A stretch of 64,000 bases of DNA from Fragum whitleyi. Lineage: Eukaryota > Mollusca > Bivalvia > Cardiida > Cardiidae. The stretch covers positions 57,057,066 through 57,121,065 of the forward strand of contig OX411547.1 of assembly GCA_948146395.1 (NCBI GenBank), written 5' to 3'. Below, one piece after another: positions 1 through 12,800 of this stretch. Position 1 is the first letter of the stretch; each line of letters opens with the position of its first letter. Under the pieces are notes generated by a model, which saw nothing but the letters and a program-made list of their open reading frames with translations, was not told the DNA's origin and ran no database searches. The translations under genes and the position numbers were made by a program.

Positions 1-24
1 AACGGGCCCTAGGTTTTTAAATAG

Positions 25-126
25 GGCATTGTGATGGCTCTGATCATACTGTGCGGCTGCACAGGCTGATCTAGGTCTTTACGGTGCACTCATGTGAAAT
101 TGTTAGAAATGTCACGCACAGGTTCG
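25..126. repeat. Family A palindromic element, right half
   Basis: Matches the 3' half of the family: gactgtgc..gcacaggctg centre and the end aaattgttagaaatgtcacgcacaggttc. Confidence 0.7.
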
Positions 127-774
127 ATCATAACTATGTTACTATAGATCTGATTATGCCATATTTGTGGTCGATTATTTTTAATTCCGATAATCACAAA
201 CGAATGAAAATATAACGCAAAACGATAAGGAATAAGAACATTACGTGTAATATAACAATTGTATCAACCACGATTGTTAATTTGTCTCCAGTTTTTAATC
301 AACCATCGTACAATTTGTCAGATATTCCATTAGAATAAAACCCAGGTGGCTTATACATTTCGCATTGACATTATCCTTACCAACTTTTAACTCGTTCCAG
401 CACAAAACCTCAAGATTCTTTTAACTTAATAGACTTGGGAAAAGTTTAAACGCAATTGGAAATGAAGAAATTGCTCGTAATAAGTAAATTCTTCATTTTC
501 CACAATATTTCTTCTGTCAGGAGAAGGAGTTAATAAGATCTTATCAGCTGACTAGGGTGGAAGCCTTTGGTACTCTACTTATGTTTTGAATCTGAATTGA
601 CCATTTTACCTTCCTGTAAACTTTTTGTAATTGGACCGTCTATCTCCCTCTTTAGAATCAGTCTGTTTTCCAGATGTTTGTTCCACGAAGAAACCATATG
701 TTCCTTTTTCGCGTGACGGGTTACGTATGCCTTACCACATACTTTTTTATGCCCTACCTTGTTGGCATGTTTTT

Positions 775-1050
775 ACACTCCGCCAGGAATTGTCATATAT
801 TGGTATCTTCTTCACCGTATGTCCGTCCATCTGTCCGCCCGTACTATACGTCCATTTATTGTTTACAAATTTCCTCCGTTAATTAGGGACGGATTTGAAC
901 GAAACTTTCACAGAATTTTCCTCGTCGTGTTCACATACGCATCCTATGTGTTTGTGATATTATACCGCGTCACTTAACTGAAAAAAAACCTTCGTTGAAA
1001 GAATTTGATGTTTCTCCTGCACCGGCGTACATTTTGAACAATGTGAATAT
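775..1050. repeat. Family E repeat with (TCCG)-like tract
   Basis: cactccgccaggaattgtcatatattggtatcttcttc is followed by gtccgtccatctgtccgccc, the same layout as the copies near 19012 and 45372. It seems non-coding despite several short open frames. Confidence 0.6.
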
Positions 1051-1475
1051 TGTCCCAATTGTGTGACCATGTGTACATCGTCATCATCTCGTGAAACTGA
1101 AAATGCATGAATTATCTACCGACTGAAAATGATAATATTTCCTCTTGGGCGTATCCTGTGACTCTGAAACTCTTATTTATAATAATGGCTCCGAATTTTA
1201 GTGACCCGCTTTATAGAGGACATAAAGCAGACATTTTCCCCATTAGATATCTGAACCCTTATCATGATGAATTTATAATTTGTTTCAAACAATAACCAAC
1301 TTTTAGGGACATCCTAAGAAGCTTAGATCAACTGTATAGTTCTAAAATTTTATAAGATTATAAAGAATGTAGTATAGGCTAAGATCTGACTGCACATTTG
1401 TGCAGGCTGATCTTAGTCTAAACTGTCTGCCGATTATTTGTGTACAGCAAGAACATATCCTGAATAGTTGATTGA

Positions 1476-1690
1476 TTGATTGAATGGAGTTTTACGCCGC
1501 TTTCAACATTATTTCAGTTATATCGCGGCGGCTGGAGCACCTATCAATGGTTTCCTGGTATTTCTCACACCAGTACAACCACCACATTCTTTCCTAGCCT
1601 CCAGCTGCTATCTCACATAGGTCTACGATTATCAACCCATTGGTGAGAGACATAAGTCAAAAAGAATGAGTGTCGCCGTCGATCCTGAAT
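1476..1690 (-). mobile_element. tRNA-derived SINE, minus orientation, head truncated
   Basis: In reverse it reads the same body as the complete copy at 50875: the tail gaatggagttttacgccgc, the ggctggagcacc box and the cctagcctccagctgctatctcacat box. Only a remnant of the tRNA-like head remains. Confidence 0.8.
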
Positions 1691-2326
1691 AGTATGACAA
1701 TGATTGAATATTCAGAAACCTTGTTGTAGAACACAGTACGTAGGAAGACAAAGTGATATTGATTTTCTCCAAAACCCTTCTTGAATTCCAGCCCATTTAT
1801 ATTTTGTCTGTATTGTATTGATTGGTTTTATTCATTTGCTCTCTCGCCTTGTCATGCTGAATTCGACTCAGGGCTCGTGACATTGCATTCAAATAAAAGT
1901 GCCTAAAGCATTGGCTGCTTTTGTGAGTTTTTTTTATTACTTTTCTGGTTTTATAGGGAAAGTCAGATCGTAGGCTATAAGCCATGATCAGGCCGATTAT
2001 ATGTGCAGGCTGATCTTTGACCAAAGCATTAGCCTAAGCAAAAACATAAATTGTTCACCCATGTCCAGCACGAATTACACATGTAATTCTTTTCATCTTT
2101 GAAACAAAAGGTCGAGCTATTGACATCAACCTGGTAGCGTTGACGTAGGCATCGGCGTTGTCACTTTTTTGGCGTAACAAACGGTAACCATAGTGGCATC
2201 CATATGTTGATATTGAAGATATTTCTCCATATTAGTGGACATATATTTTTGCAGATGAATGACGTTTTTAATATCTGAGTAGTTTGTCGTGACGTAGTAC
2301 AAGGAGCGGGGCAGCGATGTATCAAT

Positions 2327-2402
2327 TAAGCCTGTGCGTGACATTTCCAACAATTTGACATGTGGGTAAGGTGCAATCATTGAGCAGCCTAGACACTCAC
2401 AC
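2327..2402. repeat. Family A fragment
   Basis: The left end gcctgtgcgtgacatttccaac is followed by internal family A sequence; the rest of the element is missing. Confidence 0.6.
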
Positions 2403-2439
2403 GGAGCAATTAGAAGATTACCTGACTTTATAATATGAC

Positions 2440-2811
2440 GGACGTCGCGAGAGTGAAATAACCTCGTTCAATATTTTTGATATTACACGGGTGTTATTAC
2501 ACTAGTGGAATAACTATGCAAATGAGCTAAGAACGAATAGCAACGCTATTTTGTAACCGCGAAAATGACGTCATAGTGTATATTTTGTGACGTCATTTTA
2601 AACGGCGTTATAAGTTTCGCAGAAAATTGAAATGTTGGATTTCAATATTTTTGACAATTTATCACAAAATTCGGGTCATATTATAAATAGAATATAAAAT
2701 TTGTGCTCATGAAATTCCGAATTTATTAAACTCGGCATAGCCTCGTTTTTATCTGTTTATAGATGACTCGTTAAATAAATTCGGTAATCAATGACCACTC
2801 ATTCAATATTC
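2440..2811 (+). mobile_element. Family F element (about 370 bp)
   Basis: Starts gacgtcgcgagagtgaaataac and ends cctcgtttttatctgtttatagatgactcg...ccactcattcaatattc. It shares its whole length with 11997-12346 and, reversed, 20666-21040. It carries two TGACGTCA sites (2566-2573, 2588-2595). No coding capacity is seen. Confidence 0.8.
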
Positions 2812-2844
2812 TTTATGTCTAAAGAAAGTTTGAGACCTTTTCTG

Positions 2845-2935
2845 TGCGTAGTGAAGACAATGGTCACACTGTGCGCATGCACTGGCTGGCCAGAGTTTTT
2901 GCTTTGCTGCACATTTGAAATCGTTGGAAATACAC
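2845..2935. repeat. Family A fragment, right half
   Basis: gtgaagacaatggtcacactgtgcgcatgcactggctggc is followed by the family end (aaatcgttggaaat). It abuts the family F element. Confidence 0.55.
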
Positions 2936-3420
2936 AGACTTAATTCTGTTCTTAACCCTGAGGCGATTATTGTATAATTATTATCTTAATTGAAAAAATA
3001 CTTCTTATTAAATCGAAAAATTTAGAGAGAAATTTGTCAAAAGAAATCGTCATATTTTATCGTAACTGTATGTTGTATTCATTGAGTATGAAATGAGGAA
3101 TATCACATCTTAGATCTATCTCCACCCTGAACAAAGTGCTGCAGTCCCATGCACCCCCCCCCCCTTTAAACAATCGCAGAACAGTGTAATATCCAAAATT
3201 TTTCCACCAGGTTCAAAGGACACTCTGTTGATTCTTCCTTTGGTTCGATAAATTAATAATATGAATAAATGTTCTTCCTTCTTAATGATTTTATCATTTG
3301 AAGAAAATATATCACAAAAAGCTAAAAGTCGAAATTGCAGGCGACTTACAGAATATCCTTTTGAAAATAAGTTATACTATTTTTCGTTGTACTAACTTAG
3401 ATATCTTCATTAAATTAAGA

Positions 3421-3504
<84 letters not shown>
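3421..3504. repeat. (ATT)n microsatellite, about 28 units
   Basis: An uninterrupted trinucleotide run. The poly-Tyr and poly-Ile open frames on either strand are artefacts of it. Confidence 0.98.
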
Positions 3505-3505
<1 letters not shown>

Positions 3506-3660
3506 TTCATTACTGTTTCATTTTCTGTGTTTTTGTCATGTAGCTCATAAAAACCTATATGACAAAAATAGATTATATTCATTTGTTTTGGGCATATATG
3601 CCTACTTTTCGAAATTTCTTTTGTTCTTTTTCCCTCAATCAAATCAAATGTATTTTTCAG

Positions 3661-3847
3661 AGCTCCGGGCGTCTGCAGATCAGTACTATGACAATAATGG
3701 ACTCAAACCTGGATTCCCCGACATCGGAGAGTCACATGAACCACCGCCTAGTCCAGGCATGCTTAGTACTCATTCGGCATGGAGCGAACTGGTCCGACTC
3801 GGAAATTCCCGACGATCCTCGGATGCTGCACAAAGTGAATATTCTCG
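3661..3847 (+). CDS. CNGB: CNG beta exon 1 (first visible)
   Basis: Acceptor tatttttcag and donor GTAAGT. It starts with two bases of a split codon, so a coding exon must precede it. It encodes about 62 residues rich in Ser, Pro and Asp (includes [20 protein letters not shown]), typical of the disordered cytosolic N-terminus before the channel core. It ends with two bases of an Arg codon completed by exon 2. Confidence 0.8.
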
Positions 3848-6800
3848 GTAAGTTTGCTCAAAGTAAAACATTATCATGCTCGCTAATCAAACAAAAGTTT
3901 TTTTTTATCATAACATAATTCATAATATGTTCATCGACTGGGTTTTCATTGAAATACATCTAGTTTTTCTATAAACTTGAACACGTTTTTGAGTTTTTGC
4001 CTTTTTCAGATGACGACATATTTATCTTCACATATTCCCTCTTTCGCAGCTATGATTCATAGTAATTTCTAGACATTAGTCTTACTGTCTTCATTCGCCA
4101 GTGTAACATAAAATCGCATTTATTCATTCGCTGAAAGACCAGTTGAAAAAGTCGTTCTTTTATGAAGACGAATACGATGTATTATATTTAAGATATGATA
4201 TAAGAATTCTGATGATAAATCGATTAGAGAATATTTTATTTATTCTTCAATCGGTGAAATGACAGCATTTAATGCTTTATGGCGTCAATTTAAAGGAAAT
4301 GAAGAGCCAAAATATAGGTTCTAACTCCACTTTGTCCCTTACGAAATGGAAGAAAGTACAGTTACAATTAGAAACATCGTGAAATTGACACGACCAATGA
4401 TGTTGAATGATTTTGGAATGAAGTTGAATGAGTGCGTGGAGCTAATTTTGGGTGAAATTCAACTGAGGGAATCCAATATTGATAATTTTGTTCAAGCTGA
4501 ACCAAATAAGCAATATTTATTACCTCCCTTTAATAAAATAAGTACGTTATTTTCTGTTTGTGAGTCCTCGTGCACCAATCAGACACTTTAAAATTCACAG
4601 CAGCAAATAAAATCGTAGAATAATTTGATCGATTTGAATTGAATGATGATCGAATTGAACCATTTGAAATGTTTTCTCATGATTTCGTAGCACTTTCTTT
4701 TGACGTTCAGAATGAGTGTTTGAATTGAATGAATGGAGTGCTGAGTGGGTGATATTTAATAATTTTGGTCGCAGTGAGTGTCAATTTCACGAAGTTTTAT
4801 AACTGTTGAATCCTTGCCTAGCTAAAATGAGTGGTCATAACCTTTAGCACGGTTGTATGGTAATTACACTTGTGTATTGTCACTCGTGTAATATTAAAAA
4901 TATACTCTTCAAAAAAGTTCTTTGACACTGATATTTCTGAATTCACGTAAAAAAAATCGATAAATTGTGATTGATTTGTGTACAGTAATTGTTATTTAAG
5001 AGTATCTCATGTATTGCGATGGATTACTTGATAGCGTTTCTAGATAGAGACGTCAACGTCAAATTACGCAAAATCCGACATTCTCATTCAGCACGTGCAG
5101 TTTTAGATTCACTGGACAGTCCTGATAGCTCGCAATTGTGTTGTGGCTGAAATGCCATAACTCGATTGCTTTTTGAAATTGAACGTCTAGGTACATGATG
5201 GAAATGAGAAATGTCGAGCGAACAAAGGAACAACGTCATAAAGTTATTGGTCGCTCCAAGGCAGGCTCTATCACACAATATGTTACAAATGACTTTGTTG
5301 TTTCCGGACAGACTATCTCATACTTCTTGCACCGCAAGAACGTGACTCATGGCGTTATGTATAGAGTCAGATCAGTCTGAACCTGGTTAACAACGTTCGT
5401 CCAGGACCTCGAATACCCTAACGATACTTGGGATATTTCAATCTTACTGCATATTTTAAGAAGACTGAGATCTTCATTAAAAGTAGGATCTCCGGTCAGA
5501 AAGTGTGGAGCCAGATACGAGAGGTCGAGTTTGCTATCATAGGACAAGTGCTACGTAACGTCCTTAATCAACATCTGTGTTACAAGTCTTTGGGGAAAAA
5601 TAGTTCTGTTCTAACACAGTGTGAAGATGCATTGACTTCACCTTCTTTGATTGAATTTACATCCATATAGATATTATGGTCGAAGTTGGAAGTCTGCGTA
5701 TGAATAGATCAAATGTCAAAGAACTTTTTTTGAAGAATATATTAAACGGATTTTATTCAGATCCTATGGCGTAGATCATTTTATGAAAAAAATTCTAATC
5801 ATTTTTGAGTTGAAGATGGGTTTTTTTGTAAATTTATTCAGGTACCAAGTATAAAACTAAAAATATAATCACACGTTAAATGTTTCTCTGTTTAAGTGAA
5901 AAATTTCATATATTTATATTCACAAGGAACTTCATTAATTTCTTAATACATATCAGATACATTCTGTTTGTTTAGTGCTATACATTTTTTATTTGTTTTA
6001 ATCAGTTATTTTCTATCTTATATTTATTGCATGTTTACGTAGATATTGTAACATATTGAACCTTCCTTATGGATTATTCTACCTTTCTTTAAAATGCTCG
6101 ATCACATCATAAACGCAATGAAAAATACACTCATCCCTTTGATGGTAGCAAAACATATTGGTTTTCATTGATATGAAAGAAAGAAAAAGCTTTTGAAACT
6201 GATAAACTGGTTAAAACGGAAAGAAAATTGTACAGCGATCAGGATTCTAAGACATTTGCGACCATTTAATTTTTTTTCTTCGCTTTGTACGTTTTTAAAA
6301 GCGAGGCAACATTTTTCAAACGTTCTGAGAACGTTTCATCTTGAACCAAGGACTGGATAGGAATGGGATATTCTCGTTGGACTGTTATTTAGGTTGTTAA
6401 CTTCCTCGATCGGCCTCAAACCAATTTAGGTTGACTGTCTCAGCAAATAGAAATATAAATATTCTTTTTGAAACCCCATTTGTATAGTTCTCATCCATCC
6501 ACACATACGCGCGCACTCGTGCGTATACTATATTTTAATTATTATTCATTTTTTTCAAATTTTGTTGTTTCCAATGTGTGTTCTTTTTTTGTATGTGTGT
6601 GTGTTTGTAATATCTCATCTGGTTTCTTCTCCGAGTTTTTTCTTAGTTTCCTAGTTTATCTAAGTGTATGCACTAAATTCAATTGAGATTTCTAGATTCA
6701 AATCGACGAGTTATGCGTAGATATACAAGTCGGTGTAACGAATCATACCAAAATTAAAACATGCTTGTCCATGTGTAACCTTTTTGGCATGCTTAACCCA

Positions 6801-9800
6801 TATAATCATTTATTTTGGTGACCTATTTCTGCCCTAACAAACGAGATAGTCTGATCAGGACAAATTCTTAACTATCACTACTGTTAAGAATTTCGTGAAA
6901 TTGACAAGATGAATAATTATGGAGTGATTTTGGAATGAAACTGAATGAGTGTGTGGAGCGAGTTACGAGTGAAATTAAAGGGAGGTAAATCAATATAGCT
7001 AATTTGGTCATCTTGAACAAAATTAGCTATATTAATTACCTCCCTTTAATAATAAAATACGTAATTTTCTGTTTGTGTGTCTTCATTGGCCAATTAGACA
7101 CTTAAAAATCCACAAAGGCCAATAAAATCGTGGAATAGTTAGATCGATTTTAATTAAATGTTGAAAGTCGTTGTCGATTTTGAAATATTTTCTAAAGATT
7201 TTTGAACGTATTTGATCGATTTGAGTGTTTGGAGTGAATGAATGGAGCGCTGAGTGAGCGATTTAGAATAATTTTGATCGAAATGGTTGTCATTTTCATG
7301 ATGTAACTAACTGTATAAACAAAGGTTTCCTGGAATTGTCGATATTGCAGATTGTCTAAAAGTACGTAATTCTCGAAATTTGAAACAATTCTTACTACTT
7401 CTAGTACAAGTAAAAGCACTAGGAACTTGACAAGGTGAATGATTTGAAATGAAGTTGGAAAGAAATTGAAAGAATCGGATGAGGGATTTTTGAATGATTA
7501 AAGCTTTGCTAATTTCTGTTCAAATAAAAGAAATTAGCGATATCTTATTATTTCTATATAAGAAAAATCTACTGTCTTTTCTAAAAACAAACAAACTGTG
7601 AATGATTTCTGAAGATTTTGAACGATTTGAATGCCAAGAATTGAGCGATTAGTGTTCTTATACTAGTTTCGAGCGGGTGACTTTGCTGTTGCAGGCATAA
7701 TCAATAAATAGTAAAATACATGTAATAGGAAAGAATATGCATTCTTTTAAATTCAACCCGTATATAATTACAAAACAATTATATTTATCGGGGTATTGAA
7801 TACATCCTGGGGTCCATACCATGTATGCCTTGTGCACGGAGGGACCTTAATGTAAAACTACATAATCGTCATTAGAATGAATATCGTAATAATTTTGTCC
7901 CACAATTTTGAATCCTTTTTTCATCGCCTATGTTCATTTGGGACTCATTCTGTCGATGACACTTCGCATACCATGGCAGGAATATGCCACCGTACCTTAT
8001 TTATTGTTAGCTAACAAGTACAACCTTTACCCTCTAGCTTTTTTGCCACTTACAATACTTATCGCTTCTTTTACGCCTTTTATTGTGCTTTCCACACCCT
8101 TATCCTTTAAAACCCTGGTATCAAGATGTTGTAGTCTTTGGTTTTATTTAATTTTTTATTTCCTTCCCCTTTTCTCCTAATTGGAGATCTATCTCTGACA
8201 GTGTGTCCAACGTCAGCAGTAGCCTCAGCGAGCACTTGAGGAACCTAGTTCGAGCCTTTTCTAGCCGGACGGAGAAGATCAAAGAGTCCACGCTTCAGCC
8301 TCCTAGCCCAACGTCATTGTCTGAATTTGGAGGATCAGATGCTTTGTCTGGTAATTTTTTTCAGTTTAGCTGTACACAATTTTATTTCTCTATTCAAAGT
8401 GCAATTATATAAGGAAACGGTTTAACAACTAAAGTAGCGATTATCTTTTCCCAGCAAATGATTATACAATTAAATTAGGCATAATGCTTTTTGTTAACTC
8501 ATCTGAACACGAAGATACATAATTTCTGGTTTAAGGCTAATTAGGAGCATTACACCACTTTGTATCACGAAACATATGGGGAATCTGACGCGCGTTACCA
8601 TTTATCCCCACCTCCTAAATAAACATTTGTTCGTATAATTTGCAGATGGGGGGGAGAATACTTTTGGGGTAAACATGAAACAAATAGCCAAATGTTCAAA
8701 ACTATGTTTAGAGCCATATTTTAGATTTTGTGACTACATTGTGACAGACAAAATTAATATATTCTAATGCACAATAAAATTGGGGAGGTCTGAGTGCCCT
8801 TTGGTTAGACTTGGTACTTAGTTATGTTACCTTTTTGACATTATGCTGTGATAAGTTATTGAATCATTTCAATGCTCACATTCAAAAACATAGAATTTTT
8901 GTTCTGTGTGAAGCCGAATTCATACGACATCTTCCAAACTCATTAATATTAAATCCTCTTCTTAGCTATATCGGCGGAGCCACAGATGCGACATCGGCTA
9001 GATTCGTTTGTTCCCGTACAACCCGAAGGTGATACGATATCGGAGATCGTGAGGAATCGGGAAGAGGAAGAGCAAGAATATCGCCGAAAGTTCAAACTTC
9101 CGAAATGGATCCGAAGATTGAAGTTTCCACATGTGATTGAACCACAAAGTAAGTACTATTTTTCTGAGACTTATTATAGTGGATCCGTGATAGTTCCGCA
9201 ACCTTTCGGAATGCATGATATTTCACAATGTTAACCGAGGTTTTCTAATGAAATCATTAGGAAACCTTGGTTAACACTGTTAGAATTTATATCTTCCGAA
9301 ACGTTGCAGAACTATAACGGGCCCATACCTTAATCAAACGAATAACGCTTACATCGTGATTGCTGGTCACCTAGCAATCGTTCCCTGTTGTTTCTGAAGG
9401 TAGTGGACCCGTAATAGTTCCACAAACGTTTCCGAAGTAATGAACTTAAACAGTGTTAACCGAGGTTTCCTAATGATTTTCATTAGGAAACCTCGGTCAA
9501 CATTGTGAAAAATTCATGAGCGCCTAATTGTTGCGAAACGGTTCCACTACGTTAAGCGGTGTTCACAACAGAGCACGGTTGTAAAAAAAATACTATTTTC
9601 ACAATTAGCAAATCTCAGCGAATCGTGTAAATTTGTTGGAATTTGGCGATTAGATACAAGCCAATGCTATTTCGGACGTTTTGGTACGATTAACTCTATA
9701 AGAACATTAAATAAGTCGATATCGTATACAGTGCAATCTAAAATAATTGAGGCATGTGAACCCATAAGATTCAGATCTGCACGGCTCGTTAAATGGTTGC

Positions 9801-12800
9801 ACATGCATGTAAGAAGTAGCATATATTCCTAAAAACTGATTGTATAAAATAAAGCTTAAAACTTTTTCTTGAATGATATATCGGTGTTCAACTTAAAACC
9901 CATCTGTTCATCCATATTAAATCAGACATTTAAGGTAGTGGAACCGTAATAGTTCCACAACATTTCGGAACTAATGATCTTTCACAATGTTGACCGAGAT
10001 TTCCTAATGAAAATCATTAGGAAACCTTGGTTAACACTGTTAAAGTTCATTACTTTAGAAACGTTGTTGAACTATTACGGGTCCACTACCTTAAACACGA
10101 TTTCATCTTTATTGTAGGTAAGCTTTACCTTTTATGGTTGTTCATCGTGACCTTGGCTTTTATGTACAACGCCTGGGTGATCCCATTAAGGGCCGTGTTC
10201 CCTTACCAAACTAACGAGAACCTTAAATACTGGCTGGCCTTCGACTACGCCTGTGATTTCATCTATGTGGTGGACATTTTGTTGTTCAAAATGCGGATAT
10301 CCTTCCTAAACAGTGGACTAAAAGAGGTACGTTTACATTATACAAATTACAAATAAATTTTGGCATGGCAGGGTGGAACTACAGCCACACCTCGCCAGGT
10401 AAAGGTTAAAGGACAGTATTTGAAATTTTGGATTACAGTAAAGCGTGTATTAAGCGACCACCCAAGGGACCACCAAAAAACGATCGTTAATGAGATTGGT
10501 CGCTCAGTACACGCTTTGTTTTCAAATAAAAATTAGTATTTTGATTTAATGTGTATGCTATTGCGAATTTCTCACTCTTGCTATGTTGTTGAAACTCATA
10601 AGAATCGTCTCGATGAGACGATTCTAATAGATTTTAACCACATATTATTCATTTACTATTAATTTTCGACCAATAGGATGTACTTTTTAAAATATTTTGA
10701 TTTAAAGAAAGGGAATTTAAAAGTGGTCGCTCAACAAAAATGGTCGCTTAATAGACGTCGTCGCTTGAGCAAGATTTACTGTTTTCAATGATAAGAAAGA
10801 ACATGCCTTATTTGAACGTAAATTTACAGTTAAAAACTTCGTGAAATTGACACTCACTGCGATCAAAACCATTCAATATCATTCACTCAGTGCTCCAATG
10901 ATTAATTTCAAACACTCTCCAAAATCGATCAAAAATGCTCCGAAATCATTTGAAAACATTTCGAAATGGTTCAAATCGATCAAATCATTCTACGAATGTA
11001 TTGGCTGGTGTGAATTTTAAAACGTCTGATTGGTCCATGAAGACACAGTGACACAAACAGAAAATGACGTATATATTTTATAAAAGGGAGGTAATAGATA
11101 TCGCTGATTGTTCTCCTTGAACAAAATTAACAATATTGGATTACGTCATTTGAATTTCACTCCAAACTCGCTCCATCCACTCATTCAACTTCATTCCGAA
11201 ATAATTCCAAAATCATTCATCGTGTTAATTTCACGATGTTCCTAACTGTACAAGAACATAAATAATTTTGATACTTCCATTTTAGATAAATGCCCGAGCC
11301 CGTATTTACCACGTGAAATACGTACGTGCATTATAAAAATCGTATCCTATGTTTAAATTTTTGTCGACGGATGTTCGTAACATCGCATATACAGCTTATT
11401 CAACCTGTAGTTATGGTGTTTTGATAGTTCATATATTCTCCAATTATCTTCTGGGGCAGTTTATGGGTTGAATGGGGGTGTTCTTTCTTTTGTAACCCCA
11501 TCTCACCTATACATTCTCTAACATTTGTCTTCCTTTCGTATAAAATGTTCATAACACTTTCGTATATTTTTAGACTCATCGCAGAGCAACTCGAGCCAAC
11601 TACATGAAGAAGAATATGTTTAAGGTATGGTTTATATTGAACCTTGTTTAAAAAATGAGACCCGTCACGCGAAAAAGGGCCATCTGGAGTACGTAAAGTG
11701 TCGACCCTTGTCAGACTGCGCGGATTGCGCAGACTGACTGGGGTCGAAACGATTCCCACTTAACTAATTTTCTTAATCTAGAATAATCAATCTACCTTCC
11801 CGTGAAAGAATTTTTAAAATGGGACCTTTGACTGACCTGTACAAGAGCAAATTTCTTTTTCAAATGTTTATTTTACGGAGATCCCAGATGGACCCTCCTC
11901 GCGTGACGGATCATAAAAACCTTTCATGATGACGATAAGACATTTGATTTGTAATCATAGTATTTCATGAATAAATTACTTAATAACATGACCTAGGTCG
12001 CGGGAGTGAAATAATCCCGTTGAAGATTTTTGATATTACACGGGTGTTATTACACTAATTGAATAACTATGCAAATGAGCCCAGAGTGAATAGCAACGCT
12101 ATTTTGTAACCGCGAAAATGACGTCATAAAGTATATATTGTGACGTCAGTTTAAGACTGCGTTTTAATTTTCGCGGTAAATTGAAATGTTGAATTTCAAG
12201 AATGTTGACGATATTTCGCAAAATTCGGGTCATATTATAAATAGAATATCAAATTTGTGCTCATAAAATACCGACTCGGCGCAGCCTCGTTTTTATCTGT
12301 TTATAGATGACTCGTTTAATAAGTTTGGTATTCAATGACCAAATTTAGTATCATCTATATACAAACTTTATTTGTTTTTGTACTCAAAAAGTAATATGAC
12401 CTTTGATCTTAAAACGTTTTACATTGTCCCGAGGGAAGATCGTTAATCAACTGCAACAATTTCTCTTTTAAGAAAAGAGTATCTGTATAAATGTACTTAT
12501 TCGAAGCTCACTTGATTAAAGAACTCGTTCTTTAAATACATTTTTTACACTTAGTACAAAATTGGCTCACTCCTGGGAAACGATTGGGATGTAAGTGAAC
12601 GTCATTACCAAACTGCTATTAAGGACGATTTCGGGAGTTCGTTCTTGCGCAACGTCTTTGCGCATCGAACTCTTCAAAAGGGAGTATGCGCTCCAAACTT
12701 GCACTTATCTCGGACGTAACAAAAACACTACAAAACCCCACTAAATTTCTATATTTTGCGAGAAAATGCTTTTCTATCACTAAAACATAATTATATATAT

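Larger units (their letters stand above)
1..3660 (+). other. Upstream intron or 5' flank of the CNG beta gene
   Basis: No exon is evident. It holds fragments of family A (25-126, about 1378-1432 and 1965-2030, 2327-2402, 2845-2935), a (TCCG)-type repeat (775-1050), a tail-first SINE (1476-1690), a family F element (2440-2811), a run of nine C's near 3150 and an (ATT)28 microsatellite. Exon 1 needs a coding exon upstream, which I cannot find here. Confidence 0.6.
3848..8201 (+). other. Channel intron 1
   Basis: Contains two complete family C elements (4359-4806, 6881-7314), a partial third (7428-7690) and a deleted Tc1 relic (4902-5740). From 5741 to 6880 and from 7690 to 8190 I see only AT-rich sequence. 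Confidence 0.6.

Noticed and set aside
3298..3642. Poly-Tyr and poly-Ile open frames
   Set aside because: Direct consequence of the (ATT)n microsatellite.
11400..11759. 119-codon minus-strand frame
   Set aside because: It runs through channel exon 5 antisense and a family D element; the PFSRDGS segment is the translated repeat end.
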